Numbered from the stretch's first letter, positions 8,193-17,718 are shown. The stretch: 64,000 nucleotides of DNA from Streptomyces scabichelini (GCF_011045015.1 NZ_JAAKZY010000002.1:1-64000), one strand, 5' to 3'. The notes: generated by a model from the sequence alone, not told the origin. Numbers and translations: made by a program.

Positions 8193-9188
8193 TCAGACGG
8201 CGATCCGCGGATCGGCCGCCGCCTGGAGGACGTCGACGACGATGTTGGCCATTACGTAGAGGAGGCCGACGACCAGCGTGATTCCGGCGATGGTGTTGAA
8301 GTCCCCCTTGCCGATCGACTGCGAGATGTACAGGCCGATCCCGGGTCTGGCGAAGATCGCCTCGACCAGGATGCTGTTCCCGATCATCCCGGCGAGCTGA
8401 AGTCCGATCAGCGCGAGCACCGGGCCGAGGGCGTTGCGGAGCGCGTGCTTGATGAGGACCTGCGTCCCGCTCAGGCCCTTGGCCCTGGCCGTACGGGCGT
8501 ACTCCGCCCGGAGGGTGCCCTCCAGGCTGCTTCTCAGGACGCGACCGACGGCCACAGCAGGCCCGATCGCGATGCACAACGCGGGGAGGATGAGATGTTT
8601 CAGGTCGTCGAGGAACAGGCCCGGCCGACCCGCCACCAGGCTGTCCACCAGGAGGAAGCCGGTCGGGCCCGACGGTGCGTCGTACGCCGATGTCTGGCCG
8701 GTGACCGGCAGGACGTCGAGCCAGCGGTAGAAGACCAGCATCGCGATCAGGCAGGCCAGGAACACGGGCACCGACGCGCCGGAGATCATCACCACTCGCA
8801 GCACCCCCGATCCGCGCCACCGCTGCGCCGTGGCGAGCCCCAGGAAGAACCCGATCACAGCGATCAGTACGAGTGCCATGAACACGAGCTCCAGCGTGAC
8901 CGGCAGGAACTTCACGATGTCCGACGCGACCAGTGTGCGCGTCACCGAGGAGGTCCCGAGGTCACCCTGCACCGCGCTCCCCAGGTAGTTGAAGAACTGC
9001 ACCGGCACCGGCTTGTCGAGTCCCAGTTGCCGGCGGGCGGCTTCGTACACCTCTGGTGGTGCCTTCTCCCCGACCAGGGCCACGACAGGGTCGACGGGCG
9101 CCACCTGCTGCAGGACGAAGACCACCAGGACGAGTGCGATCAGGACGGGTAGCGCTCCCAGGAGCCGACGACCCAAGATCAGCAGCAT
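8193..9188 (-). CDS. ABC importer permease, DppB/OppB type
   Basis: The 331-residue integral membrane protein opens with RRLLGALPVLIALVLVVF, the usual first helix of DppB-type permeases. It has the family N-terminal element PVDPVVALVG.KAPPE and the EAA-type coupling loop near EYARTARAKGLSGTQVLIKH. It should form the channel of a peptide/opine/nickel-type importer with the DppC-like gene 42 bp upstream. GAGGTG lies 5 nt before the ATG. The matching ATPase and binding protein are encoded 6-10 kb away (15703-19344), which is unusual because these genes are normally contiguous. The substrate is unknown, presumably that of the monooxygenases. Confidence 0.88.
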   Translation of the reverse strand: MLLILGRRLLGALPVLIALVLVVFVLQQVAPVDPVVALVGEKAPPEVYEAARRQLGLDKPVPVQFFNYLGSAVQGDLGTSSVTRTLVASDIVKFLPVTLELVFMALVLIAVIGFFLGLATAQRWRGSGVLRVVMISGASVPVFLACLIAMLVFYRWLDVLPVTGQTSAYDAPSGPTGFLLVDSLVAGRPGLFLDDLKHLILPALCIAIGPAVAVGRVLRSSLEGTLRAEYARTARAKGLSGTQVLIKHALRNALGPVLALIGLQLAGMIGNSILVEAIFARPGIGLYISQSIGKGDFNTIAGITLVVGLLYVMANIVVDVLQAAADPRIAV

Positions 9189-9230
9189 GATGTCACCTCT
9201 ACGTTGGTCCGTACCGGTCAGCGGTCAGTG

Positions 9231-10109
9231 TCAGCGGTCACGGATGCGGTCCCTGAGGGCGTCGCCGGCGAAGTTGCTGACGATGGCGATCAGGGCGACG
9301 GCTGCGGCAGGGAACACGGGGATCCACCACGCACTGAAGATGTTGGTCATGCCCTGGGCGCTCATCGCCCCGAGCTCCGGCGCGGGTTGCGGGGCGCCAA
9401 GACCGAGGAACGAGAGGCTCGAGAGCATCAGCACCAGGGCCGACACGTCCAGGCTCGCGGTGATGATGGTGACCGGGACGGCTCCGGGCAGCAGGTGTCT
9501 GGTGAGCCGGCGCACCGGTCCGGCACCCGAGATCTTGGCCGCCTCCATGTGGGGAGAGGCCCGTAGCTTGCGTACCTCGGCGCGGATGATGCGCGTGTAC
9601 AACGGCCACCACACGATCGAGACGCCGACGAGGGTGTGGAAGTAGGACGGGCCGAGGGCCGCGACCACCGCGACCGCCAGGATCGGCCCCGGGAGCGCCA
9701 GGAACACGTCGGTGATGCGCATCAGGATGCTGTCGACGATGCCGCCGACAGCCCCGGCGACGAGACCGACAAGACCACCGAAGACGACACCGGACGCGAC
9801 GACCGCCAGGGCGCCCCACCAACTGGTGGACATGCCGACGAGAACGCGACTGAGCACGTCACGTCCCACCGTGTCGGTCCCGAGGAGAAAGCCGGATCCC
9901 GGCGCGGACATCGGTGTCCCGGCCGGCACCAGGGGGTCATAGGGGGCGAGGGCCTCGGCGAAGACCGCGATGAGGAACATCGCTGCCAGCGCGGTGAAGG
10001 CGACCCAGGCGGCCACCGGCGTGCCCTGGAAATACTGTCTGAGGCCTTGACCGAACCTGGCCCCGACCGGGACCAGACCTTTGGCGACGTAGGGCTCAGC
10101 AACTGCCAT
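9231..10109 (-). CDS. ABC importer permease, DppC/OppC type
   Basis: The 292-residue permease has the DppC hallmarks: an N-terminal helix, LAPYDPLVP, GFLLGTDTVGRDVLSRVLVG, and a coupling loop at EVRKLRASPHMEAAKISGAG. It pairs with the DppB-like protein encoded downstream. ATG 10109 is chosen because GGAGGAG lies 4 nt before it; an upstream extension to 10208 lacks support. A TTGACC box and the small palindrome ATTGA-AGGG-TCAAT (10207-10220) lie upstream, so the permease genes may have their own promoter. Confidence 0.88.
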   Translation of the reverse strand: MAVAEPYVAKGLVPVGARFGQGLRQYFQGTPVAAWVAFTALAAMFLIAVFAEALAPYDPLVPAGTPMSAPGSGFLLGTDTVGRDVLSRVLVGMSTSWWGALAVVASGVVFGGLVGLVAGAVGGIVDSILMRITDVFLALPGPILAVAVVAALGPSYFHTLVGVSIVWWPLYTRIIRAEVRKLRASPHMEAAKISGAGPVRRLTRHLLPGAVPVTIITASLDVSALVLMLSSLSFLGLGAPQPAPELGAMSAQGMTNIFSAWWIPVFPAAAVALIAIVSNFAGDALRDRIRDR

Positions 10110-10206
10110 AGCTCCTCCGAAATTCGACGGCCCGCTCGTCCTCGACCGTGCGGTCACGGGCTCCTGATGCGCTCCATCGGGGAACAAGTGCACCGCTCGC
10201 GGTGTC

Positions 10207-10243
10207 ATTGAAGGGTCAATTCACGTTGCTGGTTCATTGCGCG
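10207..10243 (-). promoter_or_regulatory. Candidate promoter/operator before the permease genes
   Basis: The region holds the palindrome ATTGA-AGGG-TCAAT (10207-10220) and CGCGCAAT (10236-10243, minus strand), one mismatch from the cluster motif and pointing toward the permease genes. The latter overlaps the last codons of the upstream MFS gene, so its conservation may be partly fortuitous. Confidence 0.3.
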
Positions 10244-11436
10244 CGGGTCGCGCGCGTTTCCCGCAGGGGTCTCGACCCGGCCAGCACCGCCGCGCACAGC
10301 AGGACGAGCCCTCCGCCGACCACGCACCCCGCCGTCCCCAGCGCGCCGAAGAGCAGGTTGACGCTGCCCGAGCCACTGAACGAGCCGACCCCGCAGGCGA
10401 TCCGGTAGTTGGCCACGGCGATCGACGGGTCCGGGCTGGTGACGACGACCAGTACCGGTGGTGCTGCCAGAGCGACTCCGTCGACGAGCCCGAACAGCAC
10501 GGCCGCGACGAGGAAGCCACTGAGTGAATGTGCGGCCAGAAGCGCTCCCAAGGCGATCACACCCAGCGTGAGCGCCCACACGAGCGCTCGAGCAGGCGGG
10601 ACTTTCTCGAACAGCGTGCCCGAGGTGCCGAGGACCACGATCTCCACCATGGAGAGCACGCCCAGGGAGATACCGATGCCTGCGGGGGTGAGACCCGCCG
10701 CGTCCCCGATCAGCGGGAAGGCGGTGTTCTCGATCCCGCTGCGCAAGTAGTTGCCGATGAGCCCCAGCGCGAGCGCGACGCGGACCGCGCGGCCGACCGC
10801 GAGCCGGGGCAGACCGACACGGGGTCTGCCGAGCTTGTCCGAGGCGGGAAGGCGCGGCAGCAGCAGGACCACCAGCGTGCCCGCCGCCAGGCCGGCTCCG
10901 CAGCAGACCGCGAAGGCGAGCCGGTAGCCGTCGACCCCCGCGTGCTGTGTGGCCAGGATGCCGCCGACCGGGGCGCCGATGGCGCCGCCGAGCATCTGCA
11001 GGCTCGCGTTCGAGCCGAGAGCGCGGTGCGGGCGAGTGTGCATCCGCACCGTCACCTGAAGTGCCGCGCCGGCGACCACCGCGCTGGCCAGGCCCTGGAG
11101 GACCCGGGCGGCGATCAGTTCCGGCGCGCGGTCAGCCAGCCCGTAACAGGCTTCGCTGACCGCGAAGAGCACCATCCCGACGACGGCCGTCGATCGAGCG
11201 TCGATCCGGGTGACGACCCGCGTTCCCAGGACGTCGACCAGCATGAGCCCGGCCGCGGAGCTCACGATGAAGACGGTGACGAGGACCGGGCTGAGCCCCA
11301 GCTTGATCGCGTAGAGCAGCTCGATCGGCGCGGTCATGGCCATCACGAAACCGACCAGGACCATCGTCAGCGGATGACCGGCCGACTCCCGGAACCGGGC
11401 GAGCGCGCTGCCGTGGGACGTGTACGACGCGGTCAC
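10234..11436 (-). CDS. MFS transporter (first of three in the cluster)
   Basis: The 400-residue hydrophobic protein has about 12 predicted membrane segments. A loop after the second segment reads DVLGTRVVTRIDARS, and a central basic loop (PRLPASDKLGRPRVGLPRL) divides two six-helix halves, as in drug:H+ antiporters. It starts 12 bp after the stop of monooxygenase 1, in the same leftward operon as the three tandem monooxygenases, so it probably moves their substrate or product. Direction and substrate cannot be read from sequence. Confidence 0.8.
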   Translation of the reverse strand: MTASYTSHGSALARFRESAGHPLTMVLVGFVMAMTAPIELLYAIKLGLSPVLVTVFIVSSAAGLMLVDVLGTRVVTRIDARSTAVVGMVLFAVSEACYGLADRAPELIAARVLQGLASAVVAGAALQVTVRMHTRPHRALGSNASLQMLGGAIGAPVGGILATQHAGVDGYRLAFAVCCGAGLAAGTLVVLLLPRLPASDKLGRPRVGLPRLAVGRAVRVALALGLIGNYLRSGIENTAFPLIGDAAGLTPAGIGISLGVLSMVEIVVLGTSGTLFEKVPPARALVWALTLGVIALGALLAAHSLSGFLVAAVLFGLVDGVALAAPPVLVVVTSPDPSIAVANYRIACGVGSFSGSGSVNLLFGALGTAGCVVGGGLVLLCAAVLAGSRPLRETRATRAQ

Positions 11437-11448
11437 GCCCGCACACGA

Positions 11449-12765
11449 TCAGAACTCACGAAGGGTCTCGCGCAGGGTGGACTTGGTGTACTCGGTGCGG
11501 GCGAGGCCTTGGCGCTGCAGCGCGGGCATCAGGCCGTCACAGATGGCGTTGATGTACGTGCGGGACAGGTCCCAGCCGGGCTTGCTGATCAGGAAGCCGT
11601 CACCGCCGACCTCCTCCATCGCCTCGCCCATCTTCTTGGCGACCTGCTCCGGGGTGCCCACCAGCTCCAGCCCCCGCTTGGCGCGGTGCAGCACCAGCTC
11701 GCGCAGGGTTTTGGGGCCGGGGCTCCCGTCGCCGCGCATGAAGTACTCGAGGGATCCGCGTTCGCCGTTGGTGGTGAGGCCTTCGGGGAGGGGCTCGTCG
11801 AGGTCGAACTGCTTGAAGTCGATCTCGGTGTTGGACGAGATGTTCACCAACGACTTCTCGATGTACGACGGGTGGTTGTGGATCCGCTCGACCTCGGCGC
11901 GGGCTTCCGCTTCGGTGGCGGCGATGGTGGGGGAGACGACGAAGAGGAGTTTGATGTCGTCGGGGTCGCGGCCGGCTGCTTCGGCGCGGGTACGGATGTC
12001 GTCGCGGTACTCCTTCATCCCTTCGATACCGGTGCCGACCGCGATGATCGCGTCGGCGGCGCCGGCGGCGAACGCACGGCCGCGAGGGGAGGCTCCCGCC
12101 TGGAGAAAGGCGGGCCGGTGCTGGGGTGAGGGCACCGTGTTCAGCGGTCCGCGGGACTTGAAGTACTTGCCGTCGAAGTCGATGGTGCGGACTTTGTTGT
12201 AGTCGGCGTAGGTGTTGGTCTCGCGGTCCATGACGACCGCGTCCGGCTCCCAGGAGTCCCAGAGTTGGTTGACGACGTCGAAGTACTCCTCCGCCACGTT
12301 GTAACGCTCGTCATGCTCGGGCAGACCGGTGAGGCCGAAGTTCTGGGCGGCGCGGTCCTCGGCGGAGGAGACGATGTTCCAGCCGAACCGGCCCTCGGCG
12401 ATCGAGTCGACGGTGGAGCAGGCGCGAGCGAGGAGGTAGGGCGGATAGAACGACGTCGACATCGTCGCCACCACGCCCATCCTGGACGTACTGCCGGCGA
12501 TCAGAACGGCCAGCGGGATGGGGTCATGCTTCGGCGCGAACGCCGAGTGCTTCAACGCGCCTTCCATGGTGCCGCCGTAGGCGTCGGCCACCATGACGGT
12601 GTCCTCGATCATGATCAGGTCGAAGCAGGCCCGCTCCATCGACTGGGCCATGTCGACGTAGAACTTGCCGTTGGCCCAGTTCTTCACGTCCGGGGAAGCC
12701 CACTCGGTGTCCCACTCCGGCGGGATGAAGTTCATGAACCAACCCATGTGGAACTTCTTCGGCAT
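11449..12765 (-). CDS. NtaA/SnaA/DszA-family FMN-dependent monooxygenase, copy 1
   Basis: The 438-residue protein belongs to the bacterial-luciferase-like (TIM-barrel) two-component monooxygenases of the NtaA/SnaA/DszA group, which use FMNH2 and O2. Typical features are KKFHMGWFMNF at the start, ACFDLIMIEDT, YPPYLLARACSTVDSIAEGR, GWNIVSS, ERYNVAEEYFDVV and GKYFKSRGPLN. The length matches the family (about 440-455). AGGAG precedes the ATG by 5 nt. It is the third gene of a tandem array and the most divergent in its N-terminal half, while its C-terminal end stays close to copy 2. Family members open or hydroxylate C-N, C-S or heterocyclic bonds; the substrate here is unknown. Confidence 0.88.
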   Translation of the reverse strand: MPKKFHMGWFMNFIPPEWDTEWASPDVKNWANGKFYVDMAQSMERACFDLIMIEDTVMVADAYGGTMEGALKHSAFAPKHDPIPLAVLIAGSTSRMGVVATMSTSFYPPYLLARACSTVDSIAEGRFGWNIVSSAEDRAAQNFGLTGLPEHDERYNVAEEYFDVVNQLWDSWEPDAVVMDRETNTYADYNKVRTIDFDGKYFKSRGPLNTVPSPQHRPAFLQAGASPRGRAFAAGAADAIIAVGTGIEGMKEYRDDIRTRAEAAGRDPDDIKLLFVVSPTIAATEAEARAEVERIHNHPSYIEKSLVNISSNTEIDFKQFDLDEPLPEGLTTNGERGSLEYFMRGDGSPGPKTLRELVLHRAKRGLELVGTPEQVAKKMGEAMEEVGGDGFLISKPGWDLSRTYINAICDGLMPALQRQGLARTEYTKSTLRETLREF

Positions 12766-12839
12766 GATGTCTCCTGCTCGATCGTGACGCGGTGCTCTGG
12801 AAAGGCCGGGGATGCGGGGATGGGATGTCTGCGGTGGGC

Positions 12840-14156
12840 TCAGAACTCGCGGAGCGTCTCGCGCAGGGTGGACTTGGTGTACTCGGTACGGGTGAGGCCC
12901 TGGCGTTGGAGCTCGGGGACCAGGCCGTCGCAGATGTCGGTGATGTACTGCCGGGAGAGGTCGCGACCGCCCTTGTTGATCAGGAAGCCGTCGCCGCCGA
13001 TCTCCTCCATCGCCTCGCCCATCTTCTTGGCGACCTGCTCCGGGGTGCCCACCAGCTCCAGCCCTCGCTTGTTGCGGGCCATGACCAGCTCGCGCAGGGT
13101 TTTGGGGCCGGGGCTCCCGTCGCCGCGCATGAAGTGTTCGAGGGATCCGCGTTCGCCGTTGGTGGTGAGGCCCTCGGGGAGGGGCTCGTCGAGGTCGAAC
13201 TGCTTGAAGTCGATCTCGGTGTTGGACGAGATGCCCACCAGCGCTTTGTCGATGTACGACGGATCATTGAGAGTCCGCTGGGCCTCGGCACGGGCTTCGG
13301 CTTCGGTGGCGGCGATGGTGGGGGAGACGACGAAGAGGAGTTTGATGTCGTCGGGGTTGCGGCCGGCTGCTTCGGCGCGGGCGCGGATGTCGTCGCGGTA
13401 TTCCTTCATGCCTGCGGTGCCGGTGCCGACCGCGATGATCGCGTCGGCGGCACCGGCGGCGAATGCACGGCCCCGGGGAGAGGCTCCCGCCTGGAAGAAC
13501 GCGGGGCGGTGCTGGGGTGAGGGGACGGTGTTCAGTGGTCCACGGGACTTGAAGTATTTGCCGTCGAAGTCGATGGTGCGGACTTTGTTGTAGTCGGCGT
13601 AGGTGTTGGTCTCGCGGTCCATGACGACCGCGTCCGGCTCCCAGGAGTCCCAGAGTTGGTTGACGACGTCGAAGTACTCCTCGGCGACGTTGTAACGCTC
13701 GTCATGTTCGGGCAGGCCGGTGAGGCCGAAGTTCTGGGCGGCGCGGTCCTCGGCGGAGGAGACGATGTTCCAGCCGAAGCGGCCCCCGGCAATCGAGTCC
13801 ACGGTGGAACAGGCACGGGCCAGCAGATACGGCGGGTAGAACGACGTGGACATCGTCGCCACCACGCCCATCTTGGAGGTGTTGGCGGCGACCATGACGG
13901 CCAGTGGGACCGGGTCCTGCTTGGGTGCGAAGACGGCGTTCTTGAGTGAGCCTTCCATGGTGCCGCCGTAGGCGTCGGCGACCATGACGGTGTCCTCGAT
14001 CATCATGAAGTCGAAGCAGGCCCGTTCCATCGACTGGGCCATGTCGACGTGGAACTTGCCGTTGGCCCAGTTCTTCACGTCCGGGGAGGCCCACTCCGAC
14101 TGCCAGTCCGGCGGCGTGAAGTTCATGAACCAACCCAGGTGGAACATCTGCGTCAT
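12840..14156 (-). CDS. NtaA/SnaA/DszA-family FMN-dependent monooxygenase, copy 2
   Basis: A 438-residue paralogue starting MTQMFHLGWFMNF. AAAGG lies 9 nt before ATG 14156; the longer frame to 14231 overlaps the preceding gene and is rejected. Its first 300 or so residues are virtually identical to copy 3 (one visible difference, G versus E in DSIA.GRFGWN). Its last 100 residues (RGLELVGTPEQVAKKMGEAM, then TKSTLRETLREF) instead follow copy 1. It is therefore a mosaic, consistent with gene conversion between tandem copies. The role is FMNH2-dependent oxygenation as for copy 1. Only 13 bp separate it from copy 3. Confidence 0.88.
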   Translation of the reverse strand: MTQMFHLGWFMNFTPPDWQSEWASPDVKNWANGKFHVDMAQSMERACFDFMMIEDTVMVADAYGGTMEGSLKNAVFAPKQDPVPLAVMVAANTSKMGVVATMSTSFYPPYLLARACSTVDSIAGGRFGWNIVSSAEDRAAQNFGLTGLPEHDERYNVAEEYFDVVNQLWDSWEPDAVVMDRETNTYADYNKVRTIDFDGKYFKSRGPLNTVPSPQHRPAFFQAGASPRGRAFAAGAADAIIAVGTGTAGMKEYRDDIRARAEAAGRNPDDIKLLFVVSPTIAATEAEARAEAQRTLNDPSYIDKALVGISSNTEIDFKQFDLDEPLPEGLTTNGERGSLEHFMRGDGSPGPKTLRELVMARNKRGLELVGTPEQVAKKMGEAMEEIGGDGFLINKGGRDLSRQYITDICDGLVPELQRQGLTRTEYTKSTLRETLREF

Positions 14157-14169
14157 GTGCCTCTGCCTT

Positions 14170-15480
14170 TCAGAACTCGCCGAGGGTCTCGCGCAAGGTG
14201 GACCCGGTGTATTCGGTGCGGGTAAGACCACGTCGTTGGAGCTCGGGGACGAGGCCGTCGCAGATGTCGGTGATGTACTTACGAGTCAGGCCCCTGCGGT
14301 GGATGAGGAAGCCGTCGCCGCCGACCTGCTCCATCACGGCTTCCATCTGGTCGGCGACCTGTCCGGGAGTGCCGATGAACTCCAGGCCGAACGAGCTTGC
14401 AGCGATCGCGAGTTGACGCAGGGTCTTGGGGCCTGGAGTGCCGTCGCCCCGCTTGAAGTGTTCGAGGGATCCGCGTTCGCCGTTGGTGGTGAGGCCCTCG
14501 GGGAGCGGCTCGTCGAGGTCGAACTGCTTGAAGTCGATCTCGGTGTTGGACGAGATGCCCACCAGTGCCTTCTCCACGAACAGGTCCGACTGGCCGAAGC
14601 GTTGGTGAGCGGCGATCGCTTCGGCTTCGGTGGCGGCGATGGTGGGGGAGACGACGAAGAGGAGTTTGATGTCGTCGGGGTTGCGGCCGGCTGCTTCGGC
14701 GCGGGCGCGGATGTCGTCGCGGTATTCCTTCATGCCTGCGGTGCCGGTGCCGACCGCGATGATCGCGTCGGCGGCGCCGGCGGCGAACGCACGACCCCGG
14801 GGTGAGGCTCCCGCCTGGAAGAACGCGGGGCGGTGCTGGGGTGAGGGGACGGTGTTGAGGGGTCCGCGGGACTTGAAGTATTTGCCGTCGAAGTCGATGG
14901 TGCGGACTTTGTTGTAGTCGGCGTAGGTGTTGGTCTCGCGGTCCATGACGACCGCGTCCGGCTCCCAGGAGTCCCACAACTGGTTGACGACGTCGAAGTA
15001 CTCCTCGGCGACGTTGTAGCGCTCGTCATGTTCGGGCAGGCCGGTGAGGCCGAAGTTCTGGGCGGCGCGGTCCTCGGCGGAGGAGACGATGTTCCAGCCG
15101 AAGCGGCCTTCGGCGATGGAGTCGACGGTGGAGCAGGCGCGAGCGAGGAGGTAGGGCGGGTAGAACGACGTGGACATCGTCGCCACCACGCCCATCTTGG
15201 AGGTGTTGGCGGCGACCATGACGGCCAGTGGGACCGGGTCCTGCTTGGGTGCGAAGACGGCGTTCTTGAGTGAGCCTTCCATGGTGCCGCCGTAGGCGTC
15301 GGCGACCATGACGGTGTCCTCGATCATCATGAAGTCGAAGCAGGCCCGTTCCATCGACTGGGCCATGTCGACGTGGAACTTGCCGTTGGCCCAGTTCTTC
15401 ACGTCCGGGGAGGCCCACTCCGACTGCCAGTCCGGCGGCGTGAAGTTCATGAACCAACCCAGGTGGAACATCTGCGTCAT
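14170..15480 (-). CDS. NtaA/SnaA/DszA-family FMN-dependent monooxygenase, copy 3 (operon-proximal)
   Basis: The 436-residue protein is the first gene of the leftward operon copy 3 - copy 2 - copy 1 - MFS. It shares the N-terminal 300 residues with copy 2 but has its own C-terminal part (LAIAASSFGLEFIGTPGQVA, then LIHRRGLTRKYITDICDG) and a distinct segment after EAEA (IAAHQRFGQSDLFVEKALVG). These parts surround the variable substrate-side region, so the copies may differ in substrate range. ATG 15480 is the family start; AGAGAGG lies rather far (about 13 nt) upstream. Confidence 0.87.
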   Translation of the reverse strand: MTQMFHLGWFMNFTPPDWQSEWASPDVKNWANGKFHVDMAQSMERACFDFMMIEDTVMVADAYGGTMEGSLKNAVFAPKQDPVPLAVMVAANTSKMGVVATMSTSFYPPYLLARACSTVDSIAEGRFGWNIVSSAEDRAAQNFGLTGLPEHDERYNVAEEYFDVVNQLWDSWEPDAVVMDRETNTYADYNKVRTIDFDGKYFKSRGPLNTVPSPQHRPAFFQAGASPRGRAFAAGAADAIIAVGTGTAGMKEYRDDIRARAEAAGRNPDDIKLLFVVSPTIAATEAEAIAAHQRFGQSDLFVEKALVGISSNTEIDFKQFDLDEPLPEGLTTNGERGSLEHFKRGDGTPGPKTLRQLAIAASSFGLEFIGTPGQVADQMEAVMEQVGGDGFLIHRRGLTRKYITDICDGLVPELQRRGLTRTEYTGSTLRETLGEF

Positions 15481-15702
15481 GTGCGTCTGCCTGCCTCTCT
15501 TGCTGTCTCCGCTGCCGTGAACCAGTGGACGGTGTATGACTGATCGCCGGGCTGTTCGGCACCGCGCCATTGCGTGCCTCGGTCCGCGGTGACCTCATGA
15601 CATCCGGTGTCGATGTCACGTCGAATGCGCCGTCATGGCACTCGCATTGCGCCGCTGTGACCGTGGTTCGACTCCCGAGGTGATGGGGCGAACCACGCCC
15701 AG
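15481..15702 (-). promoter_or_regulatory. Promoter region of the triple-monooxygenase operon
   Basis: This 222-bp gap contains GGCGCAAT at 15646-15653 (minus strand, extended GGCGCAATGCG as before the GntR gene) and a weaker CACGCAAT at 15569-15576. Both point toward copy 3. Between them are CATGACGGCGCATTC and GACATCGACACCGGATGTC, the latter an imperfect palindrome. CATGACG also follows the motif in the GntR upstream region. Confidence 0.5.
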
Positions 15703-17685
15703 TCACCCTTCGCTCGCGGGCAGCCTGGAGAGGTGACACGAAGCCTCCCGACCCCCGATGCCGTCGATGGAGTAGAGGAACGGCGCCTCGGTGGAGCATC
15801 GGTCGATCCGCTCGCGGCAGCGCGGGTGGAACGAACAACCCGACGGCACGGAGAGCGGGCTCGCCGGCTCGCCCGGCAGTCGCACGGGCGCGGCCCCAGG
15901 GGTGGGGATCGCGGCCAGCAAGGCCTTGGTGTACGGGTGTTTGGGGGAGGCGATGACTTCCTCGGTCGGCCCCAGCTCGACGATCTGTCCGAGGTACATC
16001 ACCGCGGTGCGGTCGGAGATGAAGCGCGCAGCGGCCAGATCATGGGTGACGAACATGACGGCCATCCCGAGCTCGCGCCGCAGGTCTTGAAGCAGGTTGA
16101 GCACGGACGCGGCCAAGGAGGCGTCCAGTGCGGAGGTGGGCTCGTCGCACAGCAGCAACTTCGGCGGGACGATGACGGCCCTGGCGAACGCGACCCGCTG
16201 GCGCTGGCCTCCCGAGAGCAGACCCGCCTTGATGCCGGCCACGTCCGGGGGAAGCCCCACCTGGCGCAGTGCCCGGTCGACCATCTCCCGGCGGTCTGCC
16301 CTGCTGTTGTCCTTGAGCAGCCGTTCGCCCACGATCTCACCCACGGTCAGCCAGGGCGTGAGCGAGGCGCCGGCGTCCTGGAACACCATTTGCGGCCGGC
16401 CGCCGAGTCGCTCGACGGTGCCGCCGTCGGGCGTCATCAGCCCTGCGACGACGCGGAGCAAGGTCGACTTCCCCGACCCGGATTCGCCCACTACGGCCAT
16501 CGACTCGCCGGGAGCGATATCGAGGATCACGTTGCGCAGCGCGTGGAGCTGGTCCTTCTTCAGCAGCCCGCGCCTGATCGTGAACTGCTTGTCGATGCCG
16601 TTGATCCGCAGCGCGGGAGTGTCGTCGTCGACCTCGGCCATGGGCCGGAACGGTGGCGCGGCGACGCGTATCGCCTCTTGCGTCGTCGCGCCGGGGATGA
16701 TGCAGGCCGCCACCCCCGAGTGAGTGGACGCAGGGGTCGGCACCGGCAGCGTTTCCGCGCACTCATGGGTCGCCGCCGAGCACCGAGGTGCGAAGGCACA
16801 ACCACGCGGATGGGCCCGGGGGTCCGGAGGTTCGCCCGGGAGCGCCGGGATGGGTCGGCCGGTCGGCAGGCCGAGATCCAGGCGGGCGTTCAGCAGGCCC
16901 AGGGTGTAGGGGTGTGACGGTGCCCGCAGGACCTGTTCCGTCTTACCGATCTCGGCCACCCGGCCGCCGTACATGACGGCGATCCGGTCCGCCACCTGGG
17001 AAGCCACGCCGATGTCGTGAGTGACCAGGATGAAGGATGTGCCGAGCTTGTCGCAGAGGTCGCGGATGAGCGCGAGGACCTGGGCCTGCACCGTCACGTC
17101 GAGTGCCGTGGTGGGCTCGTCGGCGATCACCAGGTCGGGCTTGCCGGCGACCGCCATGGCTATCATCACGCGCTGCCTGAGCCCGCCCGACAACTCGTGG
17201 GGAAACGCCTTCATCCGCCGCGCGGGGTCCGGGATGCCGACGAGGTCGAGAAGCCGCAGCGCCTCCTCCTCGGACCCGGCCGCCTCCACCACCTGGCGGC
17301 CGATGCGCATCGTGGGGTTGAGCGAGGTCATGGGGTCCTGGAACACCGCGCCGAGGTGCAGTTTGCGCATGCGGCGCCGCTCCTCGTCCGACGCGGACAC
17401 CATGTCGACCCCGCACACCTCGGCCTTTCCGGTGACCAGGGGCATCGGGTCGCCCGAGAGCAGCCCGAGGAGGGCCAGAGCCATCACGCTCTTGCCCGAG
17501 CCGGACTCACCGACGACGGCGAGGATCTCGCCGGGGGCGATGTCGAGGGTGACGCCGCGCAGGGAGTGGACGGGCACTCCTCGACGGTTGAAGGTGACCG
17601 TGAGGTCCTCCACCCGAGCACGTGATGCGGTCAGTGGTTCGGCGAGTGCGGCGGCGCTGCCGCTGGGAGTGCTGGTGCTGGTCAT
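15703..17685 (-). CDS. Fused double ATPase of an oligopeptide-type ABC importer (DppD-DppF)
   Basis: The 660-residue protein joins two oligopeptide-type ATPases. NBD1 has GESGSGKS (59-66), VFQDPMTSLNP, LSGGLRQR and IADEPTTALD (188-196), then the Cys-containing oligopeptide-transporter extension CAFAPRC (296-302). NBD2 has GESGSGKST (400-408), LSGGQRQR and LCDEPTSALD, then GCSFHPRC. Both sites look catalytically complete. The protein should power the permeases encoded at 8193-10109. GGAGGG lies about 9 nt before the ATG. It follows the binding-protein gene by 33 bp in one operon. Fused DppDF proteins are known in actinomycetes and rhizobia. Confidence 0.9.
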   Translation of the reverse strand: MTSTSTPSGSAAALAEPLTASRARVEDLTVTFNRRGVPVHSLRGVTLDIAPGEILAVVGESGSGKSVMALALLGLLSGDPMPLVTGKAEVCGVDMVSASDEERRRMRKLHLGAVFQDPMTSLNPTMRIGRQVVEAAGSEEEALRLLDLVGIPDPARRMKAFPHELSGGLRQRVMIAMAVAGKPDLVIADEPTTALDVTVQAQVLALIRDLCDKLGTSFILVTHDIGVASQVADRIAVMYGGRVAEIGKTEQVLRAPSHPYTLGLLNARLDLGLPTGRPIPALPGEPPDPRAHPRGCAFAPRCSAATHECAETLPVPTPASTHSGVAACIIPGATTQEAIRVAAPPFRPMAEVDDDTPALRINGIDKQFTIRRGLLKKDQLHALRNVILDIAPGESMAVVGESGSGKSTLLRVVAGLMTPDGGTVERLGGRPQMVFQDAGASLTPWLTVGEIVGERLLKDNSRADRREMVDRALRQVGLPPDVAGIKAGLLSGGQRQRVAFARAVIVPPKLLLCDEPTSALDASLAASVLNLLQDLRRELGMAVMFVTHDLAAARFISDRTAVMYLGQIVELGPTEEVIASPKHPYTKALLAAIPTPGAAPVRLPGEPASPLSVPSGCSFHPRCRERIDRCSTEAPFLYSIDGIGGREASCHLSRLPASEG

Positions 17686-17718
17686 GTTTCATGCCCTCCT
17701 CAGCCTGTCGCTGCCGGC

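Noticed and set aside
8005..8820. N-terminal extension of the ABC exporter to 1541 residues
   Set aside because: The extra 272 residues run through a terminator and antisense through the DppB-like permease gene, with no recognisable domain.
11449..15480. Transposon or insertion sequence behind the tandem monooxygenase copies
   Set aside because: No transposase, terminal inverted repeats or target-site duplications were visible around the array. Unequal recombination is sufficient.
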